Source: Hahellaceae bacterium
GTDB taxonomy: Bacteria; Pseudomonadota; Gammaproteobacteria; Pseudomonadales; Oleiphilaceae
Direction: 5' to 3'
Assembly: GCA_024234505.1 (NCBI GenBank)
Contig: JACKOD010000001.1
Span: 248,001 to 312,000, forward strand
DNA: 64,000 bases
This document shows positions 7,685 to 16,364 of this stretch, one piece after another; position 1 is the stretch's first letter; each line of letters opens with the position of its first letter. The position numbers and the translations under genes are program-made. The notes beneath the pieces were generated by a model. It searched no databases and was not told where the DNA came from. It saw only the letters and a list, made by a program, of their open reading frames with translations.

Positions 7685-10309
7685 ATGAAAACTGCAGAGA
7701 TTAGAAAGGCCTTTTTGGATTATTTTCGCCAACAAGGGCATGAAGTGGTTGCCAGTAGTTCATTGGTGCCTATGGATGACCCTACCTTGCTGTTTACCAA
7801 TGCAGGGATGAATCAGTTTAAAGATGCGTTTTTGGGGAAGGAGCTGCGCAGCTATTGTCGCGCGACCAGCTCCCAGAAATGCGTTCGTGCCGGTGGAAAG
7901 CATAACGATCTGGAAAATGTTGGCTATACCGCACGTCATCACACGTTCTTTGAAATGCTGGGTAATTTCAGTTTTGGTGATTATTTCAAGCGAGAGGCCA
8001 TCAAGTACGCATGGGAATTCCTCACCTCTGCCCAGTGGTTGAATATTCCGACTGAAAAGCTATGGGTTACCGTATATGCGTCCGATGATGAAGCTTTTGA
8101 TATCTGGTCAAAAGAGATGGGCGTGCCAGTCGAGCGTATTGTCAGAATAGGTGACAATAAAGGGGCACCTTATGCTTCAGACAATTTCTGGCAGATGGGT
8201 GATACCGGTCCGTGCGGCCCCTGTACGGAAATATTTTATGATCATGGCGAAGACGTTGCGGGAGGCCCTCCCGGGAGTCCGGATGAAGACGGTGATCGTT
8301 ATATAGAAATTTGGAACGTTGTGTTCATGCAGTTTAATCGCACCAGCGATGGACAAATGCACCCGCTGCCGAAACCTTCGGTTGACACGGGCATGGGATT
8401 GGAGCGCATCGCCGCCGTCATGCAGCATGTACATAGCAATTATGAAATCGATTTATTTGAGCAATTGCTTGCCGCCGCCTCGGAGATATTGGGGGGCGTA
8501 GCAAGTACCGAAGCCTCATTGCGTGTTATTGCTGACCATATCCGCTCTTGTGCTTTCCTGATCGCTGATGGCGTGATGCCTTCCAATGAAGGTCGGGGAT
8601 TTGTATTGCGCCGCATTATTCGTCGGGCAGCAAGGCATGGAAATAAACTGGGGGCACAGGGCGCATTCTTCCACAAGCTGGTTGCCGCGCTTGCAAGCAT
8701 AATGGGTGAGGCTTATCCCGATCTTGCCAGGGCGCAGACGCAGATAGAACGTGTGCTACTTCAGGAAGAGGAGCAGTTTGCCCGAACCCTGGACAAAGGT
8801 CTGAAATTGTTGGAGCAGGATATTGCTGAACTGTCAGGAAGTGAAATTCCCGGCAGTACGGTGTTCACGCTTTATGATACCTATGGGTTTCCGGTTGATC
8901 TGACCAATGATATCGCTCGTGAACGTGGTTTGACCCTGGACTACCAGGGTTATGAGCAGGAAATGGAAGCGCAGCGGGAGCGTGCTCGCGCAGCCAGTAA
9001 ATTTGGTGTCGACTACAATGAGGCGATTGTGGTCGAAGGACGCACCCTGTTTTCAGGATACGAAAGGCTGGCTGAGACTGAGACCGTTAAAGCGGTGTTT
9101 GTCGATGGTAAGCCTGCGGATGCCGGTCAAGGGGTGTCTGCTATTGTCGTTTTGGAGCAAACCCCTTTTTACGGTGAGTCCGGTGGTCAGGCTGGTGATA
9201 CGGGGACGATCACCTGGGACGGTGGTGAGTTTGCTGTTGAGGATACCCGCAAGGAAGGCGGAAACCATCTGCACATAGGTAAAGTGATTCGTGGGAATCT
9301 GCGCGTTGGGCAGGTTGTACACGCGCAGGTTGATATGGAAAAACGGCAGGCAACCGCACTTAATCATTCCGCAACCCATTTGTTACACGCCGCATTGAGA
9401 CGTGTACTGGGTGAGCACGTGGTGCAGAAGGGATCGCTGGTAAATGCCGATCGTTTGCGTTTCGACTTTGCTCATTTTGAAGCCGTTTCGCCTGAGCAAC
9501 TGCGTGACATTGAGCGCATGGTTAGCGCGCAGATTCGTGCGAATACCGTGGTTGAAACCGAAGTCACGGACATGGCAACGGCACAGGCAAAAGGTGCAAT
9601 GGCACTGTTTGGTGAAAAGTACGGCGATGCCGTGCGCGTGTTAAGTATGGGTGAAGATGCGTTCTCGGTCGAATTGTGTGGTGGTACGCATGCTGCCAGA
9701 ACAGGTGATATCGGTGGATTTACCATCGTTTCTGAAGGGGGGACGGCGGCAGGCGTCCGACGTATAGAAGCTGTGACAGGTATGGGCGCACAGCTCTGGA
9801 AAGAAGCTTCGGAAAACAGCCTGAAAGAACTGGGCGGGTTACTCAAGGCAAGTAAAGATCTGGTCGTCGAAAAAGTAAAAGGCTTGTACGAACGCAATCG
9901 CCAGCTGGAAAAGGAGCTGGAGCAACTCAAGTCTAAGTTGGCCAGTGCGGCGGGCAATGATCTGGTAAGTAAGGCTATCAAGGTAGGCGAAGTAAATGTC
10001 CTTGCGGAGCACTTGCCTGGTATTGAGCGTAAAGCATTAATGGACATGGTGGATCAGCTTAAAAATAAACTTGGCAGTGCCGTGGTATTGCTTGCCACCG
10101 AAGAGGATGGTAAAGCGGTATTGGTCGCGGGTGTCAGTAAAGAATTGGTTGGCCAGTTCCGCGCAGGTGATTTGATGCGGGATGTAGCTGCTATGGTCGG
10201 CGGTAAAGGTGGCGGGCGTCCGGATATGGCTCAAGGAGGCGGCGCCGATCTGGATAAGCTTCCTGCGGCCTTGGCCTACGTCCAGCAGTGGGTTGGTGAT
10301 AAAAAGTAA
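7685..10309 (+). CDS. alaS: alanyl-tRNA synthetase
   Basis: Charges tRNA-Ala and edits misacylated Ser/Gly-tRNA-Ala. 874 residues, standard length. The start at ATG 7685 gives the conserved MKTAEIRKAFLDYF; a GTG at 7667 would add six residues. The class II core includes LFTNAGMNQFKD and the NEGRGFVLRRIIRRA helix. The editing domain zinc ligands are HSATHLLH and CGGTH. The glycine-rich C-terminal domain ends with GGKGGGRPDMAQGGG. First gene of the alaS-lysC-csrA order common in Pseudomonas relatives. Confidence 0.97.
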   Translation: MKTAEIRKAFLDYFRQQGHEVVASSSLVPMDDPTLLFTNAGMNQFKDAFLGKELRSYCRATSSQKCVRAGGKHNDLENVGYTARHHTFFEMLGNFSFGDYFKREAIKYAWEFLTSAQWLNIPTEKLWVTVYASDDEAFDIWSKEMGVPVERIVRIGDNKGAPYASDNFWQMGDTGPCGPCTEIFYDHGEDVAGGPPGSPDEDGDRYIEIWNVVFMQFNRTSDGQMHPLPKPSVDTGMGLERIAAVMQHVHSNYEIDLFEQLLAAASEILGGVASTEASLRVIADHIRSCAFLIADGVMPSNEGRGFVLRRIIRRAARHGNKLGAQGAFFHKLVAALASIMGEAYPDLARAQTQIERVLLQEEEQFARTLDKGLKLLEQDIAELSGSEIPGSTVFTLYDTYGFPVDLTNDIARERGLTLDYQGYEQEMEAQRERARAASKFGVDYNEAIVVEGRTLFSGYERLAETETVKAVFVDGKPADAGQGVSAIVVLEQTPFYGESGGQAGDTGTITWDGGEFAVEDTRKEGGNHLHIGKVIRGNLRVGQVVHAQVDMEKRQATALNHSATHLLHAALRRVLGEHVVQKGSLVNADRLRFDFAHFEAVSPEQLRDIERMVSAQIRANTVVETEVTDMATAQAKGAMALFGEKYGDAVRVLSMGEDAFSVELCGGTHAARTGDIGGFTIVSEGGTAAGVRRIEAVTGMGAQLWKEASENSLKELGGLLKASKDLVVEKVKGLYERNRQLEKELEQLKSKLASAAGNDLVSKAIKVGEVNVLAEHLPGIERKALMDMVDQLKNKLGSAVVLLATEEDGKAVLVAGVSKELVGQFRAGDLMRDVAAMVGGKGGGRPDMAQGGGADLDKLPAALAYVQQWVGDKK

Positions 10310-10385
10310 GTGCGTGCTCAGATCAGCGCCGAAAGGCGTAAGTTTGTAGATTGTTCAGATTAGCTTTTAGGATGCGAAGAAGACA

Positions 10386-11624
10386 ATGGCGTTAATCGTT
10401 CAAAAATTTGGTGGCACCTCTGTCGGCACCATCGAGCGAATAGAAGCGGTGGCCGATAAGGTCAAACGCTTCAGGGATGAGGGGCATGACATCGTAGTGG
10501 TTGTTTCCGCGATGAGTGGTGAAACCAATCGATTGATTGCACTTGCCAAGGGAATTATGGATGAACCGGTTCCTCGTGAGATGGATGTGCTGGTCTCGAC
10601 TGGCGAGCAAGTAACCATAGCGTTGCTGAGTATGGCCCTGATAAAGAAGGGTTGTCCTGCCAGATCCTATACCGGTGGACAGGTTCGAATTACTACCGAC
10701 ACGGCGCACACCAAGGCGCGTATTCAGTCGATTGACGAAGCGAACATGCGTCGAGACCTCTCTGAAGGTCGTGTGGTGGTCGTTGCTGGATTCCAGGGTG
10801 TAGACGAGGCAGGCAATATTACCACGCTGGGGCGGGGTGGCTCAGATACGACAGGGGTTGCATTGGCCGCTGCCCTTAAGGCAGATGAGTGTCAAATCTA
10901 TACCGATGTTGATGGCGTCTATACGACCGATCCGCGTGTCGTTGACACAGCACGTCGCTTAGATCGCATAACGTTTGAAGAAATGATTGAAATGGCGAGT
11001 TTGGGCTCGAAAGTGCTTCAGATTCGTTCGGTTGAGTTTGCAGGCAAATATAATGTGCCCCTTCGAGTGCTCTCCAGCTTTATCGATGGTCCAGGCACCC
11101 TGATTACGCTTGAGGAAGATGGCAATATGGAACAACCCGTAGTTTCTGGAATCGCATTTAATCGCGACGAAGCAAAGCTGACTGTTATTGGTGTGCCCGA
11201 TGTACCTGGAATCGCTTCGCGGATTTTAAAGCCTATCAGCGATGCCAATATCGAAGTGGATATGATTGTGCAGAACGTTGGGGCTGACAATCAGACAGAT
11301 TTTACTTTTACCGTTCATCGCAATGACTTTAACAAGGCAAAGGCTATTCTGACCGAAGTAGCAGAAAGCCTGGGCGCAAGAGAAGTTCGCGGAGACAACA
11401 AAATTGCCAAGGTGTCGATCGTGGGCGTGGGTATGCGTTCACATGCTGGTGTGGCGACCAAGATGTTTGCTTCTCTTTCTGAAGAAGGCATCAATATCCA
11501 GATGATTTCGACCTCTGAAATTAAAATTTCTGTGGTCATTGCAGAAAAGTATCTGGAGCTGGCCGTTCGTGGCTTGCACAGTGCTTTTGATCTCGACGCA
11601 GATAAAAATGCAACTGGCGTATAA
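10386..11624 (+). CDS. lysC: aspartate kinase (lysine/threonine/methionine pathway)
   Basis: Phosphorylates aspartate in the first step to Lys, Thr, Met and diaminopimelate. 412 residues: kinase domain with KFGGTSV near the N-terminus, STGEQV and GRGGSDTT motifs, then two ACT domains (about 265-412) for feedback control, seen in VIGVPDVPGIASRI and VSIVGVGMRSHAGVA. It is a monofunctional enzyme without a homoserine dehydrogenase domain. An in-frame ATG with its own ribosome site at 11127 could produce a separate ACT-only beta chain, as in some other bacterial aspartokinases. It follows alaS by 76 bases. Confidence 0.96.
   Translation: MALIVQKFGGTSVGTIERIEAVADKVKRFRDEGHDIVVVVSAMSGETNRLIALAKGIMDEPVPREMDVLVSTGEQVTIALLSMALIKKGCPARSYTGGQVRITTDTAHTKARIQSIDEANMRRDLSEGRVVVVAGFQGVDEAGNITTLGRGGSDTTGVALAAALKADECQIYTDVDGVYTTDPRVVDTARRLDRITFEEMIEMASLGSKVLQIRSVEFAGKYNVPLRVLSSFIDGPGTLITLEEDGNMEQPVVSGIAFNRDEAKLTVIGVPDVPGIASRILKPISDANIEVDMIVQNVGADNQTDFTFTVHRNDFNKAKAILTEVAESLGAREVRGDNKIAKVSIVGVGMRSHAGVATKMFASLSEEGINIQMISTSEIKISVVIAEKYLELAVRGLHSAFDLDADKNATGV
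11112..11129 (+). promoter_or_regulatory. possible internal ribosome site and start for a LysC beta chain
   Basis: GAGGAAG precedes the in-frame ATG at 11127 (codon 248 of lysC) by about nine bases. Starting there would give a 165-residue chain containing only the two ACT domains. Internal starts of this kind are known for aspartokinases of Bacillus and Corynebacterium. This is inference from position and sequence. Confidence 0.4.
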
Positions 11625-11717
11625 ATACTGACTGTATTTTGCGAAAGATATGCATAATATGTGCAGACAAATATTGCAATAATCGATAAAAAAGCGAGCA
11701 ACTGCGATGTGTCTGCA

Positions 11718-11727
11718 CTATGCTAGA
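11718..11727 (+). promoter_or_regulatory. RpoS-like -10 upstream of csrA
   Basis: CTATGCTAGA, matching the RpoS-type -10 core CTAYRCT, lies about 190 bases upstream of csrA in the 287-base lysC-csrA gap. No convincing -35 is visible. E. coli csrA is known to have an RpoS-dependent promoter, which makes the placement reasonable. Confidence 0.3.
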
Positions 11728-11911
11728 AAACGGCTGTGTCAGTCTTTTGGCTATTGAGGTCAGTGCTGATCCAGACTGGACATGGAACACAAAGATTCTG
11801 GGGTAAGTTGTTTGGAGAGCTGGCTCTTCGAACCGACAGAAACAAGATTTCCTGTTACAAACACGCTTGTGCTGGAATAGGTTGTAGTTCTTTATAATAA
11901 AGGAGAGAAAC

Positions 11912-12103
11912 ATGCTGATATTAACCCGTCGTGTCGGAGAAACACTGATGGTTGGGGATGATGTGACCGTTACCGTTTTAGGGGTTAAAGGTAATCAGGT
12001 TCGTATTGGTGTAAATGCACCTAAAGAAGTTGCCGTACACCGGGAAGAGATCTATCAACGCATTCAGAAAGAAAAAACTGATGGTCGTCCTGATCACGAC
12101 TGA
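11912..12103 (+). CDS. csrA: carbon storage regulator CsrA
   Basis: Small dimeric RNA-binding protein that controls translation and stability of mRNAs with GGA motifs and is usually antagonised by Csr/Rsm small RNAs. 63 residues beginning MLILTRRVGETLMVGDDV, with the RNA-contacting RIGVNAPKEVAVHREEIY stretch. AGGAG lies directly upstream of the ATG. It sits between lysC and a tRNA-Ser gene, the classic csrA location. The family commonly links to motility and biofilm control, which fits the many c-di-GMP genes nearby. Confidence 0.97.
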   Translation: MLILTRRVGETLMVGDDVTVTVLGVKGNQVRIGVNAPKEVAVHREEIYQRIQKEKTDGRPDHD

Positions 12104-12153
12104 GTCCGGAAGTAGATAGTTAACGTGGTGTGAAGAAAGTTTTAAATTACCCT

Positions 12154-12182
12154 TTGATTTTAAATTTATTGTGGTATTATAC
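12154..12182 (+). promoter_or_regulatory. promoter of the tRNA-Ser/Arg/Arg cluster
   Basis: TTGATT (12154-12159), 17-base spacer, TTATAC (12177-12182), followed by a GC-rich GCCGCG discriminator as expected for stringently controlled stable-RNA promoters. It ends 12 bases before tRNA-Ser. Confidence 0.6.
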
Positions 12183-12194
12183 GCCGCGTTCGTT

Positions 12195-12284
12195 GGAGAG
12201 GTGGCCGAGAGGCTGAAGGCGCGCCCCTGCTAAGGGCGTATGGGAGAAATCTCATCGAGGGTTCGAATCCCTCCTTCTCCGCCA
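12195..12284 (+). tRNA. tRNA-Ser (anticodon GCU)
   Basis: 90 nt with encoded CCA. Acceptor GGAGAGG pairs with CUUCUCC; the anticodon loop is CUGCUAA; the long variable arm (GGGAGAAAUCUC) is typical of tRNA-Ser; the T arm has GGUUCGAAUCC. It reads AGC/AGU codons. First gene of a three-tRNA cluster after csrA. Confidence 0.95.
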
Positions 12285-12371
12285 TTTGGTATTTCTAGTG
12301 AATATTAAATGACGAAAACCAAGCCGTTAAGAGCGGCAACAAGGATGGCTTGATTCAACGGATTTTGAGTT

Positions 12372-12448
12372 GCGCCAGTAGCTCAGCTGGATAGAGTACC
12401 TGGCTACGAACCAGGCGGTCGGAGGTTCGACTCCTTCCTGGCGCGCCA
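12372..12448 (+). tRNA. tRNA-Arg (anticodon ACG), copy 1
   Basis: 77 nt with CCA. Acceptor GCGCCAG/CUGGCGC, discriminator G, anticodon loop CUACGAA. The A34 is normally converted to inosine by TadA, which is also encoded in this window (32935). It differs from copy 2 in acceptor and T arms but has an identical D and anticodon arm. The T loop reads TTCGACT instead of the common TTCGAAT. Confidence 0.95.
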
Positions 12449-12564
12449 TATTTTTTTACTTGAGTACTAGCTTACGCAAGTAAATGTGGTGTAAGGCAAA
12501 TTGAAACTGTTTATAGCTTCATTTTTGCCGAGAGACATAGAGCATGTCTCTAAAAGTTTAGTGT

Positions 12565-12641
12565 GCGGCTGTAGCTCAGCTGGATAGAGTACCTGGCTAC
12601 GAACCAGGCGGTCAGAGGTTCGAATCCTCTCAGCCGCACCA
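12565..12641 (+). tRNA. tRNA-Arg (anticodon ACG), copy 2
   Basis: 77 nt with CCA. Acceptor GCGGCUG/CAGCCGC, discriminator A, anticodon loop CUACGAA, T arm AGAGGTTCGAATCCTCT. Last gene of the cluster, followed at once by a TTCG-loop terminator. Confidence 0.95.
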
Positions 12642-12650
12642 TTTAAATAG

Positions 12651-12681
12651 AAAAAAGGCTGTCTTCGGACAGCCTTTTTTT
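12651..12681 (+). terminator. intrinsic terminator of the tRNA cluster
   Basis: AAAAAAGGCTGTC and GACAGCCTTTTTT form a perfect stem around a UUCG tetraloop, with a T-run. The A-run on the 5' side also makes it usable for the convergent globin operon on the other strand. Confidence 0.92.
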
Positions 12682-12715
12682 GTTATCAAGCGCCTTTTTT
12701 ATCAAGTCTAAATAA

Positions 12716-13159
12716 TCAAAGATAAATAATTTCTTTGCGTAATTCGGCTAGCTTTTTCAATATCCTGTTTTGATTTGCAACTGAAACGTTGGCATTAGTC
12801 ATCGCAATGATGAGCAGTTCCACTGCGCGATTGAAATCCCGCTCAGTGATATTCATACCCTTATGTATTTGTTGCATGCTGTCGCCAGAGTAGGTGCAGG
12901 GGCCGTCGGTTACTGTACACAAGTGTTCAACAAATTTATCTCGAAATCGCTCTACATTGGTTTCAGCAAAAAAGGCCATCATTTGCTTGTCGTAAGCGAT
13001 TTCGTTTATAAAATTGTCTGCAATAGCATTTAGCGTAGCTTGCCCGCCTATTTGGTCATAAAGCGCTGTATTGGATTGAAGTGAGCTGCATCCATATAAC
13101 GCTGTAGCGAGGCAGAGGGTGTGAAGGGCAGCCACTAGACGCGATTGGTAATGAATCAT
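12716..13159 (-). CDS. group 1 truncated hemoglobin-like lipoprotein
   Basis: 147 residues. The N-terminus is a lipoprotein signal ending LYGCSS, so the protein is probably lipid-anchored outside the cytoplasm. The rest matches truncated globins: LYDQIGGQATLNAIADNF (helices A-B), FFAETNVERFRDKFVEHL (C-E) and the proximal histidine in IHKGMNIT. By eye the B10 position usually held by Tyr in trHbN seems to be Ile, so oxygen stabilisation may differ. Two cysteines flank DGP. Last gene of the 17055-12716 operon, nine bases after the DUF3034 gene. Heme binding is inferred. Confidence 0.82.
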   Translation of the reverse strand: MIHYQSRLVAALHTLCLATALYGCSSLQSNTALYDQIGGQATLNAIADNFINEIAYDKQMMAFFAETNVERFRDKFVEHLCTVTDGPCTYSGDSMQQIHKGMNITERDFNRAVELLIIAMTNANVSVANQNRILKKLAELRKEIIYL

Positions 13160-13168
13160 CTGACACCC

Positions 13169-14047
13169 CTACCAAAGATAGCCTGTTATAGAAATATAGG
13201 TGCCTTGCTGTGAGGACTGCCCCGCAATCTCGCCAAGATCAGCCCAGGCAATCGTCATGTTAAGGTGTTTATTGGGAAAGTAGGCTAAAAAAACGTCTTT
13301 CCAATCCGTTTCTTTGAGTGCAGAAAGGTTGTTGGGTTTTTGGCGGTACTCGACCCCCAAGGCCCATTGGGGTGTGATCAGGAGGGCGCTGGACAGCTCT
13401 GCTTCTAATCGATAGTTGTTGTTGGTGTCTCCTCCATAACCAAGTAAGCCAAGTTGGTTTGCCCTGGTTCCCCTTACAGTGATATTCCAGAGGACATTGT
13501 ATCCCCAGGCGGCGGCCAGATGAAGCTTTGAAGCGGTAAGGTAGACATCGGCACCGGTACTTACGCTTTTTGCACCCACCGATCGGGCAATTTGCTTGTC
13601 TTGCAGGTGCTTTAATTGGGTTCCCAGGCTTATTTGTGGCAGCTCATCGAATACGAGATCACCGGCAACTCTTGTTTTAAGTCCGAAAATCGCTTGCTCA
13701 ATTTCGCTTTTTAGCGGTTGCACATAAAATCGTTGTTGAGCGACGCTGACTTCTATTCTGTCGTAAAGATTGGCTGCCGCTCCCCAGACATCTAGTCGAA
13801 AGTCATCCAAGTTGACCTGGGTTGCAAATGCGGAGACTGCAACCTCGTCACTCGTGGCATAGCCTGCCAGGCCTGCCCAGGGAACCAGACCACCGCCTGC
13901 GGAACCTTCCAGTTGAGTTGTACCGGGCGTTCCAAGCAGCTTGCCGCTTCCTGCCAGACAAGGGTGAGCTGTCAGGACGAGGTTGAGCCCTAAAATCAAA
14001 GGAGAGAAAGGCGGTTTAGGCAGATAGGGTCGAGATGCTTTTTTCAT
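13169..14047 (-). CDS. DUF3034 family outer-membrane protein
   Basis: 292 residues from the ATG at 14047; a longer reading from 14164 would remove the signal peptide from the N-terminus. The signal sequence ends near PCLAGS. The mature part is Gly-rich at first (GTTQLEGSAGGGLVPWAG), then alternates hydrophobic and polar residues as in beta barrels, and ends with an aromatic Trp after SITGYL, the usual outer-membrane assembly signal. Family DUF3034 has no proven function that I know. Its start overlaps the end of the GGDEF/EAL gene by 32 bases, so translation is likely coupled. Confidence 0.78.
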   Translation of the reverse strand: MKKASRPYLPKPPFSPLILGLNLVLTAHPCLAGSGKLLGTPGTTQLEGSAGGGLVPWAGLAGYATSDEVAVSAFATQVNLDDFRLDVWGAAANLYDRIEVSVAQQRFYVQPLKSEIEQAIFGLKTRVAGDLVFDELPQISLGTQLKHLQDKQIARSVGAKSVSTGADVYLTASKLHLAAAWGYNVLWNITVRGTRANQLGLLGYGGDTNNNYRLEAELSSALLITPQWALGVEYRQKPNNLSALKETDWKDVFLAYFPNKHLNMTIAWADLGEIAGQSSQQGTYISITGYLW

Positions 14048-16364
14048 GATTACTAATCCACTGCGCCACGTCTGCTGCCGCCATGGGCTTGGCCAGATAA
14101 TAGCCTTGAATATAGTCGCAACCCATGCTTTTGAGTACTTCCTGGGTGGCTTGATTTTCGACACCTTCCGCGATTACTTTCAAATTAAAGCTGTGTGCGA
14201 GATCAATGGTGGATTGTACGATGATCTGGTCGCTTTCGGATTGGTCTAGTTGCAGAACAAAGCTTTTGTCGATTTTTAGCTCGTTCACGGGCATTTGCTT
14301 TAATTTGGAGAGCGATGAATAGCCAATGCCATAATCGTCTACGGATAAACTAAAGCCCTGTTTTTTAAATCTCCCCATTAGCTCAATGGCCAGATCTGCA
14401 TTTTGCATCATATCCCGTTCTGTGAGCTCGAAGCTGACACTGTGATGGGGAAGCCCAAGGTCAGATAGCTGGTGGGTAACGTTGTTTAGCAGAGATTCTC
14501 GTTCGAGATCGTGTGCAGAGATGTTAATGGCTACCTGAATACTCAGGCCGCTTTGCTGCCATTGTGCCAACTGCTTGAGTACCTGTGAAATTACCCAGTC
14601 GGTGAGTTGGTCTATCTGGCCGGATTGTTCTGCCAGTTCGACAAAATAATCAGGGGCTATAAAGCCTTCCTGGGGATGAATCCAACGAATAAGCGCTTCC
14701 AGCTTTTCGATGCGGCCGGTAACCAGATTTTTTTTGGGTTGATAAAACATAAATAGCTGGCCGTCATCGCTATTCAGGGCCTGCTTTAAGTTGCTGATTG
14801 TTTTAAGGCGAAGCAGGTGTGCGTCATCTTCACCTTCCTTGTAATGACGAAGTGATACCTGTTCCTTGCGAGCCGCATCCAGCGCAATTGATGTTCTGCG
14901 CGACAGAACAGAGGCATTGTTTCCGTCATCAGGAAAGCGCGATATACCAAACCTGAAATTAAGGGTGAATATGATTTCGCCATAAGTCATTGGGGAGGAC
15001 AGATGTTCCATGAGCGCATGGCTTAGCTGTTCGGAATATTCTGCATGGTGTGAAATGGCGATCAGAAACTCGTCACCGCTGACTCTGGCGGCGAGTAGCG
15101 GGTGCTTTTCCCCAAAGTGAGTCATGCGCTGTGCTACGGCTCTTAAACAAAAATCTCCGGTAGTCGGGCCAAAGTTGTCGTTGATTATTCGAAACCCAAC
15201 AATATTGCAGGCGATGAGCACAAAAGGTGCGCCGGTCTCGTTTGTGAGTAAATTTATTCGCTCCAGCATGGTGGCCCGATTAAGTAACCCGGTCAGTGGG
15301 TCATGCATGGCTTGATAGGTAATGTGCTGTTCGCGTTTTTCAATTTCACTCCCCATTTTCGAAAAGGCGTTCATCAGGGTTCCGATTTCGCGGGTCACGG
15401 ATGAAGGGGTATGCACCTTAATGTATTGGCCTTTCGCAAACTTTTCAGCCAATGCAACAAGGGTGTTTAGTGGCCGAGTCATGCCGCGCGAAAAGAGCAG
15501 GCTGCCAAGTATAGCCAGGATGATTGTGACTCCGGATATTGTCAGTATATTCCAGCCGAGGCGATTGAAATCGGCATAAGCCTCGTCGAGATGTTCTGTT
15601 AATACCACGTCGACGGATGAGTCGTTATGAGATTCCAGATTTAGTTTGTGACTGCTGAAGTGTTGTTGCTGATGAAAAGGGAGTAACGCTGCCCGGGCTA
15701 CTTCTGATGGGGATTTCAATGCGGATGGCTGTGTTTCGGGCGCGAGGGTCGAGATGGTCACCGGAATACCTTGTCCTGTACTGATCAAAGTAACATTCAG
15801 GCCGCTAAGATTTCTGAGATGCTGGACGACGGAAAGATCCAGTCGAAAGCCAATGCCGGCGATGGCAATCGTTAGAGGCGCCTTCACGGGGAGCAGGATG
15901 ATTTGAAATACGGTATCACCTAGTTGTACAAACGACGTTGCGCCCCCAGCGTCGAGCGTTTTCTGTATGAGCAGTGGGTGATTAAATGGGGTGCCGGGAG
16001 CGCCGGTTTCATCGCTGGATGCCACGATATCGCCTTCAAGGTCGATCAGCAGCATCAAGTCGGCATTAATGCGTTGGCCGTGATTGAGTAGAGCACTGGT
16101 GATGGTTGCATTGTCGCGGCTGGCCACGGCTTGCTTAAATCCGAAGTCCGATGTAAGTACTTCTGCACTGATAAATAATTGTTGCTGGCGGGACTCGAGA
16201 AATTGATTGAATACTTTAAGCGCACTGTCAATGTGCACTCTGACCTGTTGCTGTGTGTAGTTGCTGGTTGTCCACCAAAATGCACTTAATATGGTGAGGG
16301 CAGTAATTAAGACGGTGCTGACGCTCAGGGTGAGCATCTGGGCGCGCAGGCTATTTGTTTTCAT
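14016..16364 (-). CDS. membrane GGDEF/EAL protein, likely c-di-GMP phosphodiesterase
   Basis: 782 residues. Membrane helix about 10-31, periplasmic sensor about 32-265 (double-CACHE-like), second helix about 272-292, HAMP about 293-345, GGDEF about 350-505, EAL about 520-775. The GGDEF signature is SGDEF (429-433), and the metal-binding Asp of the first motif is Asn387 (ACNIVGF), so cyclase activity is doubtful. The EAL domain is complete: EAL at 556-558, NISAHDL, ELTE, DDYG at 676-679, Lys697 and AEGVE. It should hydrolyse c-di-GMP under control of a periplasmic signal. It overlaps both neighbours, the cupredoxin gene by 14 bases and DUF3034 by 32. Confidence 0.9.
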   Translation of the reverse strand: MKTNSLRAQMLTLSVSTVLITALTILSAFWWTTSNYTQQQVRVHIDSALKVFNQFLESRQQQLFISAEVLTSDFGFKQAVASRDNATITSALLNHGQRINADLMLLIDLEGDIVASSDETGAPGTPFNHPLLIQKTLDAGGATSFVQLGDTVFQIILLPVKAPLTIAIAGIGFRLDLSVVQHLRNLSGLNVTLISTGQGIPVTISTLAPETQPSALKSPSEVARAALLPFHQQQHFSSHKLNLESHNDSSVDVVLTEHLDEAYADFNRLGWNILTISGVTIILAILGSLLFSRGMTRPLNTLVALAEKFAKGQYIKVHTPSSVTREIGTLMNAFSKMGSEIEKREQHITYQAMHDPLTGLLNRATMLERINLLTNETGAPFVLIACNIVGFRIINDNFGPTTGDFCLRAVAQRMTHFGEKHPLLAARVSGDEFLIAISHHAEYSEQLSHALMEHLSSPMTYGEIIFTLNFRFGISRFPDDGNNASVLSRRTSIALDAARKEQVSLRHYKEGEDDAHLLRLKTISNLKQALNSDDGQLFMFYQPKKNLVTGRIEKLEALIRWIHPQEGFIAPDYFVELAEQSGQIDQLTDWVISQVLKQLAQWQQSGLSIQVAINISAHDLERESLLNNVTHQLSDLGLPHHSVSFELTERDMMQNADLAIELMGRFKKQGFSLSVDDYGIGYSSLSKLKQMPVNELKIDKSFVLQLDQSESDQIIVQSTIDLAHSFNLKVIAEGVENQATQEVLKSMGCDYIQGYYLAKPMAAADVAQWISNHEKSISTLSA

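Noticed and set aside
9472..10047. 191-residue open frame antisense to alaS
   Set aside because: Ser/Ala-rich shadow of a conserved gene in high-bias codons.
11893..11898. Perfect TATAAT just before csrA
   Set aside because: It ends six bases before the ribosome-binding region, which would leave almost no leader; no -35 at 16-18 bases.
12195..12641. Integration hot spot at the tRNA cluster
   Set aside because: No integrase, attachment-site duplication or composition change was seen downstream.
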